Source: Branchiostoma lanceolatum (Eukaryota > Chordata > Leptocardii > Amphioxiformes > Branchiostomatidae). From it: 64,000 bases of DNA. Below, piece after piece: positions 13,107 to 22,476 of this stretch. Under the pieces are notes generated by a model that was not told the origin of the DNA, ran no database searches, and saw only the letters and a list, made by a program, of their open reading frames with translations. Where the stretch lies: NCBI RefSeq assembly GCF_035083965.1, contig NC_089739.1, forward strand, positions 8,110,001 through 8,174,000, given 5' to 3'. Within the stretch, counting starts at the first letter, position 1; every line of letters starts with the position of its first letter. Made by a program: the position numbers and the translations under genes.

Positions 13107-13149
13107 TGACCTGAACATGACCCGTTTTGTCTAAAAATAGACCAGGTCA
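13107..13149 (+). promoter_or_regulatory. DR5 retinoid-type element next to a MEF2 site and an extra half-site
   Basis: TGACCT (13107-13112), a 5 bp spacer and TGACCC (13118-13123) read on the minus strand as GGGTCATGTTCAGGTCA, a canonical direct repeat spaced by five. CTAAAAATAG at 13131-13140 matches the MEF2 consensus exactly. AGGTCA follows at 13144-13149. Three specific motifs within 43 bp of the leader intron suggest an enhancer; function is inferred. Confidence 0.4.
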
Positions 13150-13689
13150 TTCTCGATCAACAGTACTGAACTGTGGACAGGCATTAGCTGGTGGATATTG
13201 TTGACATACGGGTCTGAGGTTCAGGATCAGGACATACTTAAAATCTGAGAGTCGACACTATCCCGGTTTATTCTTCACAGAAAATGTTGTACTTATCCAT
13301 AGATAACGAACTGAGTATAGATGACTCACGTAGTATGGGTGATCAAATCTAGACAATGTGGCGACGCTTCCAAGTTGTATGATGTCCCGTTAAACAGTAG
13401 ATTGATGGAAAATATCTAGCCAAAAAGGGAGAACAAAATCAACAAGCTTATTAATTCGTGTACACATGTCTCAAGAAGAGAGAAGTAGCGTGTAAACTTT
13501 AGAGGTAGATAGAACATAGAATAGTTTTCTTAATTTTTTTTTCTGTTATTACAATGCACAATTGTATTACTTGTAATGCATTTAGCCCGGAAGGGCATGA
13601 ACATGCAATAAACATGAACATGAACATGAACATTAAACTAGTTTCCAACCCAAATAATTCTTGACCAGTTCTCAGGATCTAAATCTATC

Positions 13690-13995
13690 TAGTTGCTCGA
13701 GTAACTGTTACCTTATGCATACACTGTACTTATTACCTGGATGTCTAACCTTCATCAACGTTTCATGATACATCTTTGTCTTCACCATAAGACAGTTACT
13801 CAAGCAACTGGATAAGATTTTGAAACAGTCAGACGTTTCAGACAGCATCCGCAAACCGTCAGACGTGTCAGACGAGAAAACAGCGGATGCTGTCTGAAAC
13901 TGTTTCAAAATTTTGTCCAGTTGCTTGAGTAACTATCTTTTGGCGTATCTTATCGCCTGGATATCTAACCTTAATCGACGCATCTTTGTCTTCGT
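13690..13995. repeat. Fold-back copy of the GGTTAGACATCCAGG dispersed repeat
   Basis: Left part (ATTACCTGGATGTCTAACCT onward, then GCAACTGGATAAGATTTTGA) and right part (TTTTGTCCAGTTGCTTGAGT) form an inverted pair about GACAGCATCCGC / GCGGATGCTGTC. The right edge, with ATATCTAACCTTAATCGACG, lies within 30 bp of the CCCCCAG acceptor before the KLHL31 ATG. Confidence 0.75.
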
Positions 13996-14024
13996 TGTTC
14001 CCCCAGGCTTTGCTGTTTGGAACC

Positions 14025-17000
14025 ATGGCACCAAAAAAGAAAAGGGGTGCAAACGGCAAATCCTCCCGCCCCAACTCTCCCCGACCCCTCCCCAACTTCG
14101 AACACCACGGCAAGGAGATCTCCAGCGGTTCCCATGGCGACCGCGTCCTGCAGGGACTCAACAGGCTGAGGAACGACCGGTTGCTATGTGACGTCACCGT
14201 CGTCTGCAAGGGGAAGACGTTCGACGCTCACAGGGCCGTCCTGGCGTCGTGCAGCGACTACTTCCGGTCCAACTTCGTCGGGGACGCCAACAACAAGAAC
14301 GGCGATGTGTTCGAACTGCACGGGCTGTCCGTCCAGGGTGTCTCCACGGTCATCAACTATGCTTACACCGGGAAGCTGCATCTGACGGTCTGTATTGTTT
14401 GTTGTTCATTTGAAAGGTCTCCATTAGTGACAGTACATGATACTTCACTACTCTTCCTGGAGTCGTAATAGTGTCTAACAGACGACACTCTAAATCCGGA
14501 ATGACACTCTAAATCCGGAATGACACTCTGAATCCGGAATGACACTCTAAATCCGGAATGACACTCTAAATCCGGAATGACACTATAAATCCGGAAAACT
14601 TTAATCGTTTGAAAATAGATTAACCAAATGAATAAACATTTGTTGGTATGATTTATGAAAGGGTAATGAATATGTATACAGATTGCAATTAGATGTCTCC
14701 AGGGACAAAGTAAATTCTCCGGAATTCTGGGAACATGAGCCAGGACTTTGGACAATTATGGGAACCTCAGACAGAACTTGGGCAAACTGTATGTTAAAAA
14801 GAATTAAAAAAGATGTTTCCCTTTGAGCCATTAGTATTCTACATCATGATGTAACATCATCAGTATCAGATGAAGTTATTGTCTCCCCTTCCCCCAAAAA
14901 AACAACTACAAAAAATCTTAAAGTTTTCTTTTTGTCCTCCTTCCAGGTGGGCAGTGTGGGCAGCACCATCGCGGCTGCCAGCTACCTGCAGATGCCGGCT
15001 CTGGTAAAGCAGTGCTGCGACTTCCTGATGACGGACATCACGGTGGAGAGCTGCATCGACATCGCCAACATCGCGTCCTCCTACGACCTCAAGTCCGTCA
15101 AGGACTTTGCCGAGAAGTAACTATCTCCATTTTCACTTCGAATAATGTCAAAACATACAAAATGTAATATTGCTTTCACGTATTTTGCCAATAAGTAGAC
15201 CCCTAATTCTATTCATTTTAACTTCATGATATTCAAATCATAGAAAATACCTGTAAGATTTCTTCCATTACACGACTATCAACAGCTTGCTTTAGACCAA
15301 CCATTGTCGCCTGCACTCTTCTTGGCATTGCATTCAATTACTTTACAAATAGATCAAAGAAATATTCTATCACAGAGAATGAAACCATCGTAACGCTCAG
15401 TACACAATGACGCCCGAGTCCAAAGAATCAGCAAATACCAAATAAAAACTACATCATGAAATCTCAACGATTTGGTAAATCCAATCTGACTGTATTCCCT
15501 TTTTTCCCACACCAGATACATCCTGGAGAACTTTGTTGCCTTCTCGGACGGTGAGCAGTTCCAGCGGCTGAGTGTGGACCAGCTGTGTGGATTCCTAGGT
15601 GGGTATTCTTTCTATCAGTTCTCAACGTGCAACAGCATGTTCTCTTTGGACCAAGTTACTTCAAAGACAGATGAGTGTAGTACATTAACCTCCAAGTAGA
15701 TCTTTGGGGACGGTTACGTTTCTCAACGGCCGGCTGGGCCCAAAATCTGACCGCACAGCCCCTAGAATAATTTTCAATGGGCCAAGCAGATCATTTGGGG
15801 CTGTGCGGTCGGAATTTGGCCCATGACAGTTAGAAACCGTCATGATTTTGTCCCCTAGGATCTGCTTCGAGATCATAGTGGCATTGGGCACATACAAAAT
15901 GTATTATAATATTGCTTTCACGTATTTTGCCAATAAGTAGACCCCTAATTCTATTCATTTCAACTTCATGATATTCAAATCATAGAAAATACGTGGCATA
16001 GTGGCATTGGGCACATATGAAAGCGAACAGTGAAAAAAAGGGATCTTAACGTATGATTTACTGAGTTACTGGAGAGCCCTTCATGCAAAGAAATTCGTCT
16101 TAGCATAGGCAAGTCGCATTATTTGAATAGAGTTAGTGACGCGTAATTATACTGAGGGACAGAGATGCGTTTAGACATGTTGCAGTCTGCCAGGCTAATC
16201 TTATATATGTCTTGCTCTTTCCTCAGGTAACGATGACTTGCTGCTGCACCCCGAGTTGACGGTGTTCCAGATCGCCCTGAAGTGGTTAAATCATGACCCC
16301 AACACGCGCATGCAGCACGTGGCCAAGGTACGTCATTGACATTTTAGTTCTCTATGATGCTGTAAACAGGTTTGTAAGATACCCTGCTGTAAATTTAATC
16401 TTCAACAGTGGTCGTAAAACTCTAATCATGAAAAAGTCGATGTCATCTCCTGCCCTCGCAAGCTTCTGTGTAAGTGGAATATTGCGCTTGACGCAAAATA
16501 TCAATGGATGTATCAACTTTGATAGCGCAAATGTCTATTGACTACGACAAAAGTGTGACAAAGGTTTAAGGACATAACTTCCAGCAGCTTTCCTCTGGCT
16601 GCAGGTCTAGCTAATTAGCTAATGGCTTATATAACTATGTCAAAGTTTAAAGGAACTTCACTCCATCTTCGTCGACATGACTGACTTTCCAACATTTGTC
16701 TTTCCTGTAGGTCATGGGTCACATCCGGTTCCCGATCATCCCTGCCGCCGACCTGGTCCAGCATGTGCAGACGGTGCCTTTCATGATGAGGGACCCTGAC
16801 TGCCAGGCCGCCCTGGTGGAGGCCATGAACTATCACCTGCTTCCTCACCAGCAGAACGTGCTCCAGTCACGCAGGACCAAACTCAGGTCAAAGGTAAGGA
16901 AAGGTCATGAAACAAGCTCAGGTCAAAGGTAATGAAAGGGCGTGAGCGATCACCTGCTGCCTCACCAGCAGAACGTGGTCCAGTCACGCAGGACCAAACT

Positions 17001-20000
17001 CAGGTCAAAGGTAAGGAAAGGTCATGAACCAAGCTCAGGTCAAAAGTAAGGAAAGGTCGTGAGCGATCACGTGCTGCCCCACCAGCAGAACGTCCTTCAG
17101 TCACGCAGGACCAAGCTCAGGTCAAAGGTAAGGAAAGTTCATGAACCAAGCTCAGGTCAAAGGTAAGTAAAGTTCATAAACCAAGCTCAGGTCAAAGTTA
17201 CACAATGACGTCAAATAGATCATTCGTTCGGACTGCAGCAATGATGAGTGTAAATCTTAGCAATGCTCAGTTCCACACATCCAGAAGGGTACTGGAGGCT
17301 TCCACATCAATAGCTCCACCAATCCCAGATAATCATCGTGCAAGCAGTTGACTGTGCACATGTCTTACGACATGTCATCTTCATCGTCATCGGGTGGCTT
17401 CTGAGCAGTCAACCTAAAATCACATTCAGACCTCAAGTTTTGATGTTACCACTTATCTACATTATCCGATCTTATTATCATCTTCGTTCTTCTCCCCAGT
17501 CGCGGGTCCTGGTGACAGTAGGCGGCAAGCCTCCCCAGCTGGACCAGCCTCTCACACGCAGAGTCAACCTGCTCGACACCAAGACTTCCACCTGGCAACA
17601 TCTGACAGATATGGTAGGCTCGTCCAAAGATAGATGCATAATAAAATGTATGATATCTTTGACTTGCTTCACTATTGTAGTTTTCCTAGCATTCACTCGT
17701 ATTATTCCATCAGATACAACGTTGGTGAAACAGAATATGTCTACATGCCTTATAATATGGATGATCTTTTCAACAAACCTTCTTACTTTTAGGCTATGTT
17801 GAGTGAAGATTGCTCTCTTTACCATGTTTGTTTAGGTTTGTAAAAGCGGACATCAAGCGGCGGTGGTGATGGATAACTTCCTGTACGTAGTGGGTGGGGA
17901 GGACCAGTACGACGCCTCTAACCAGGCCAAACACAGCGTCAACACGGCAGTCAGGTAAGCAGACCTTTCCTCATCATGTTAATCAAGCAAACGGCTTATC
18001 TCCAAGCAGATCTACCTAGCCTGGCAAGACAGTATCTAAATGGGCAAAACAGCATTGAGCCAAAACAATATCCAACTGGCTACCGGCGGCCAGTTGGATG
18101 CTGTTTGGGCCCTTTAGATTTTGTCTTGCCATCGGTAGATCTTCTTGGAGAAAAAATTATGTTTCATCATATAATGTAATTTTTAGGGTTATGCAGAGAC
18201 CTCAACCCCAAATTTACAGGATACCTGAAGCTACAACCAAGACGTATTTTAATTCGAAAAGAGGAAAAGAGCAGACAAGTTGATAAGAAAACCACTGTCT
18301 TCGAGTAACTACCACCTACTCTAGATCCGACAGTCTTTGAGGTGGCTTGCTGTTTCGAAATCTCTTTTATGTCTGACAAGCTTTTCGCCCCACTCCCAGA
18401 TACGACCCGAGGTCCAACACGTGGGTGCAACTAGCACACATGAATGAGAGACGCACGCACTTCCACGTTAATGCTGTGTCAGGGCGCCTCCTCGCGGTAG
18501 GAGGCAGGAACGCAGGTGAGCATGAGACTTTAAAAAAGTTTTCCCTAATTATTTTGTCACGACCTTGTGATCGTGAGAGGTACTTCACACGGCTTTTGTC
18601 ACTCTACTCAGGAGTAAAATGACTTCGGTTGCGGAGGTAAAAGGCAGTGGAAGGAAAGGGACGGGCTCCACCTTCCAATACCGTGCCCTAGACACAGTGG
18701 ATAACACCCAACTGCCCGTACTACGTCAAAAGAATATGGGATCACCTTTACCTTTTCCCAATTGCAGGCGGCACACTGTCCTCTGTGGAGATGTATGACC
18801 CTGCGAAGAACGAGTGGACGTACGTGTCCAACCTCCTCTACCCGCGCTGCTGCCACGCAGGGGCTGTGCATGGGGGATTGCTGTACATCGGAGGAGGGTA
18901 CGTCACCTTACAGCACTTGGTTCATAGAGACCATGCATACTCACCATAGTCAACGTAAGGATGATTGAAAATGAGATAATAGTAAATATAAACCACTGCC
19001 AGTACCCTTTACACATACATGTATAACTTAAAAATAAGTATAATGATACTAATAATAAGTTTGATAAACGTGGATGTGATAGTGATAAATCTAGAATCAA
19101 AGTGATACTAGAATAAAAGAAGGGATCCTTCCCAGTACGAGTGGATCAAACCTTTTTGTGCGTAACGTACAAACCTGTTGTGTAAGTTTCCTGGCTAGAC
19201 GAACAAAAAAGAAACAAACATCGATCTGTACGTTTGCAGGTACATCGGCGGGACGTACTCGCGGTCCCTGATCTGCTACCGGCTGTCCGAGGACAGCTGG
19301 AATGACCGGACCTCCATGAGCCAGCCCCGGGGGTGGCACAACATGGTGACGGTGGGGGAGAAGATCATCGCGATGGGAGGCAGTCAGCTGAGCGGGAAGG
19401 GCGACAGAGTGGACGTCATGCACGTGGAGAGCTACAGGTGAGGGGATCTCCTTTCCATGTATGGACAGGGTAGGACAACTGTTTTGACCGATTTTCAGGG
19501 GGAAAATCCATAGATCAACGAAGTCTATGAGACTTATTCAATGAAATTGTGACTCCCATCACTTGTTGATGATACTATTATTCAATGAAATTGTGACTCC
19601 CATCACTTGTTGTTGATACTATTATTCAATGAAATTGTAACTCCCATCACTTGTTGTTGATACTATTATTCAATGAAATTGTGACTCCCATCACTTGTTG
19701 TTGATACTATTATTCAATGAAATTGTGACTCCCATCACTTGTTGATGATACTATTATTCAATGAAATTGTGACTCCCATCACTTGTTGTTGATACTATTA
19801 TTCAATGAAATTGTGACTCCCATCACTTGTTGTTGATACTATTATTCAATGAAATTGTGACTCCCATCACTTGTTGATGATACTATTATTCAATGAAATT
19901 GTGACTCCCATCACTTGTTGTTGATACTATTATTCAATGAAATTGTGACTCCCATCACTTGTTGTTGATACTATTATTCAATGAAATTGTGACTCCCATC

Positions 20001-21369
20001 ACTTGTTGATGATACTATTATTCAATGAAATTGTGACTCCCATCACTTGTTGTTGATACTATTATTCAATGAAATTGTGACTCCCATCACTTGTTGTTGA
20101 TACTATTATTCAATGAAATTGTGACTCCCATCACTTGTTGATGATACTATTATTCAATGAAATTGTGACTCCCATCACTTGTTGTTGATACTATTATTCA
20201 ATGAAATTGTGACTCCCATCACTTGTTGATGATACTATTATTCAATGAAATTGTGACTCCCATCACTTGTTGTTGATACTATTATTCAATGAAATTGTGA
20301 CTCCCATCACTTGTTGTTGATACTATTATTCAATGAAATTGTGACTCCCATCACTTGTTGATGATACTATTATTCAATGAAATTGTGACTCCCATCACTT
20401 GTTGATGATACTAGTATTCAATGAAATTGTGACTCCCATGACTTGTTGTTGATACTATTATTCAATGAAATTGTGACTCCCATCACTTGTTGATGATACT
20501 ATTATTCAATGAAATTGTGACTCCCATGACTTGTTGATGAGACTGCTATTCAATGAAATTGTGACTCCCATCACTTGTTGATGATACTATTATTCAATGA
20601 AATTGTGACTCCCATGACTTGTTGATGAGACTGCTATTCAATGAAATTGTGACTCCCATCACTTGTTGTTGATACTATTATTCAATGAAATTGTGACTCC
20701 CATCACTTGTTGATGATACTATTATTCAATGAAATTGTGACTCCCATGACTTGTTGATGAGACTGCTATTCAATGAAATTGTGACCCCCATCACTTGTTA
20801 TTGTAAGATGGAATGAATGTTAAGTGCATATGTGGGCAACCTGGACAAGTATCGTTTCTCTAACTTAGAATCAAAGTTTTCTGAATAAATACAGGTGATT
20901 TCCATTTGAAAGTATATCGCAGCCAGTCTGAATTGCATAGCCTGTGTGCCATCCCGGTTAGATTTCCGTGACTTTAATACTCACCGCTAAAATTAGCCGG
21001 GATGGAAGCCAGGCAAGAATGGCTAATTTTGACGGATAATGCTCAAACTTACTGTAGACTATCATTAATCTTTCTGTTGTTCCCCGCAGTCCCCTGAACG
21101 ACCAGTGGACTACCTTGTCACCCATCCTGTCGGGAGTCAGCACAGCCGGAGCCGCGGCCGTCGGCAACAAAGTGTACGTCTGCGGCGGCTGGAGCGAGTC
21201 TACCAGGCAGTACCTGAAGGCCGCGCAGTGCTACGATGTTTCTCGGGACGAGTGGAGCTGGGCGCCCGAGATGAGCGGGCCTCTGGTCGCGGTGTCGGCC
21301 ATCGCCCTCACCGTGCCCGTCGATCGAGTGAAAACTGGTGGTTACCAGTTCGGAACGGAGTCGAAGTGA
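14025..21369 (+). CDS. KLHL31: Kelch-like protein 31 type BTB-BACK-Kelch protein
   Basis: Eleven coding exons: 14025-14387, 14947-15116, 15516-15598, 16227-16327, 16711-16893, 17500-17613, 17836-17954, 18400-18515, 18768-18897, 19240-19437 and 21090-21369. Joined they make 618 codons plus stop in frame; human KLHL31 is about 634. The protein begins MAPKKKRG after an ACCATGG context. Residues about 55-155 are a BTB domain ([28 protein letters not shown]) for CUL3 binding or dimerisation. BACK follows to about 300, ending in [18 protein letters not shown]. Six Kelch blades follow, with the characteristic stretches [36 protein letters not shown] and [20 protein letters not shown], which best fit my recollection of KLHL31 rather than other family members. 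Vertebrate KLHL31 is expressed in striated muscle; that role here is inference. Intron 5 carries duplicated ends of exon 5, and intron 10 a large minisatellite. Confidence 0.88.
15158..15989 (+). repeat. Near-identical direct repeats flanking KLHL31 exon 3
   Basis: About 92 bp at 15158-15249 recurs at 15894-15989 (shared landmarks ATTGCTTTCACGTATTTTGC and AATCATAGAAAATAC) with a few differences including a short insertion. The copies lie in the introns on each side of exon 3 (15516-15598), in the same orientation. Confidence 0.8.
15690..15871. mobile_element. MITE-like inverted-repeat element in KLHL31 intron 3
   Basis: Outer arms CTCCAAGTAGATCTTTGGGG and the complement of CCCCTAGGATCTGCTTCGAG pair imperfectly. 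Inner arms (GACCGCACAGCCCC and GGGGCTGTGCGGTC) pair perfectly. Length of about 180 bp and the full-length hairpin shape fit a miniature inverted-repeat transposable element; no target duplication was identified. Confidence 0.6.
16826..17197 (+). repeat. Tandem copies of the 3' end of KLHL31 exon 5 with its donor site
   Basis: The last ~65 bp of exon 5 plus ~50 bp of intron (unit about 116 bp, landmark CAGTCACGCAGGACCAA) is repeated at about 16942-17058 and 17059-17197. Both extra copies keep the donor context AGGTCAAAGGTAAGG. They lack an acceptor, so they look like dead pseudo-exons or alternative donor arrays. Confidence 0.85.
18001..18149. mobile_element. MITE-like hairpin in KLHL31 intron 7
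   Basis: The left arm TCCAAGCAGATCTACC and the right arm GGTAGATCTTCTTGGA are near-perfect complements. Inner arms ATCCAACTGGC and GCCAGTTGGAT pair exactly around a short loop at about 18080. Total length is about 150 bp, with no coding capacity. Confidence 0.65.
18625..18730 (+). mobile_element. Truncated SINE tail in KLHL31 intron 8
   Basis: The run GGCTCCACCTTCCAATAC followed by GTGCCCTAGACA matches, in reverse orientation, the body of the tRNA-derived SINE at 4548-4765. The tRNA-like head is absent, so this is a truncated copy or shared tail. Confidence 0.5.
19534..20803 (+). repeat. 44-bp minisatellite, about 29 copies, with higher-order structure
   Basis: A 44 bp unit (landmark CAATGAAATTGTGACTCCCA, then TCACTTGTTG) is repeated head to tail across intron 10 of the KLHL31-type gene. 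Units come in two main forms, ending GTTGATGATACT or GTTGTTGATACT. In the middle of the array the order is mostly one of the first followed by two of the second, a roughly 132 bp higher-order repeat. Variants (CATGAC, GAGACTGCT) concentrate toward the 3' end. Confidence 0.95.
20939..21014. mobile_element. Small inverted-repeat element, AGCCTG...CCAGGC family
   Basis: The ends AGCCTGTGTGCCATCCC and GGGATGGAAGCCAGGC are inverted and imperfect, 76 bp apart. Similar ends occur at 1768-1877, 3675-3783 and 61406-61455, so this is one dispersed MITE-like family. It lies 75 bp before the last KLHL31 acceptor. Confidence 0.55.
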
Positions 21370-21589
21370 ATGAGAAAAAAAATTAAGAGCAAAACACGAA
21401 CGCTTCAATACGGAGTAACGAAAGAAACATACAAACTGTACAAAAGTGTACGGAAACTTTCCAATGGTTTCTAATTTCGCATATCAGTCAATGTAAAATG
21501 GTTTTAATCCTGTTACCCGCAAGTAGGAAGCAAAGCATATTTAATACTTGTTGCAATGATAAAGGAAAGATTTTGTTTTGGTCTGCGTG

Positions 21590-21595
21590 AATAAA
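21590..21595 (+). terminator. Polyadenylation signal AATAAA of the KLHL31-type gene
   Basis: First AATAAA downstream of the stop codon, about 220 bp into the 3' UTR, in the context GTGAATAAAAGACAC. Confidence 0.6.
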
Positions 21596-22371
21596 AGACA
21601 CATCTCATGTCACACACGGAATGAATGACGGCCAGTGTAATTTCTGAATCATGAGTCGGAGAGGGAGAGTGCTGAGAAGAGTTGTGCTTTGAAGTTGAGA
21701 GATATCTATAAATTCAAAGGCTGGAAAGTGAAGTGGAATAAAAGGGAACGTTAAGTGGAATAAGAGTTCAAAGATCTTACGTCTCCATTTCTCGCGCGCC
21801 TTGTCTAGCTCATTAATTATGCATATCACTTACTGTCCTGCGAATGTGACTAGGAGATGGAAAATACATAACTGCGAAACACAGACAGACCGAATTTCCA
21901 ACAAAAAAAACAATAGCTTACTGTGAATTAGTCACCTCTTCCATTAACCCCATGACCTGGAATGTCTGTCATGTCTGATAAACGACTAGCCCCACTACCT
22001 CCTATCTTTACTTTCAGTCACTCCCACAAGTCTGAGCTTTGGGGTGACGCGATACGCATATTCCCATTCCCTTCCTGCTACTCTATAGACAGTGTATTCG
22101 AATAAATGCGGACACACAAGAACACAAACATCCAAACACACCGAAAATAAAACCTCTGTACGCTGGGGCAATAAAACGAAAAGAACAAGAACAAGGGAAG
22201 CATCATGTAAAAAAGAGAACATTAAAATGATGAATGAAGCATCAAACAACAGAAAGCAAAGAAAACGCAGACAGTAAGAAATGTCATAAAGGACAACAAA
22301 GTAGCAGTAGAAGTAGTAGGCATTCATCAGTCTCGCAAGACTAAATAGTACAGATTCTACACAACTTGGTA

Positions 22372-22377
22372 TTTATT
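22372..22377 (-). terminator. Polyadenylation signal of the TPR-TIR gene
   Basis: TTTATT on the plus strand (AATAAA on the minus strand) about 100 bp beyond the stop codon at 22477. Confidence 0.5.
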
Positions 22378-22476
22378 GTTGGTCTTTACGCTTCAAACGT
22401 CTGAGGACAACAAAGTATGGAAGGAAAACCGACAAACGAGATAAAACAGTTCTTGGTATTGTCAATGACCTGCGAG

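Larger units (their letters stand above)
11026..14006 (+). other. Long non-coding interval, probable leader intron of the KLHL31-type gene
   Basis: About 3 kb without a supportable coding exon. It is AT-rich in 11500-12500 and holds a retinoid-type and MEF2-type motif cluster at 13107-13149 and a folded-back copy of a dispersed repeat at about 13690-13995. The repeat ends just upstream of a CCCCCAG acceptor at 14000-14006. Nothing else is recognised. Confidence 0.4.
21370..22476. other. Intergenic interval between convergent KLHL31 and TPR-TIR genes
   Basis: Contains the 3' UTR of each gene and their polyadenylation signals (21590-21595 plus, 22372-22377 minus). No coding exon or repeat is recognised; short AT-rich reading frames here show no family resemblance. 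Confidence 0.6.

Noticed and set aside
19534..20803. Regular repeats suggesting a CRISPR array
   Set aside because: Units are contiguous with no unique spacers and sit in an animal intron; it is a minisatellite.
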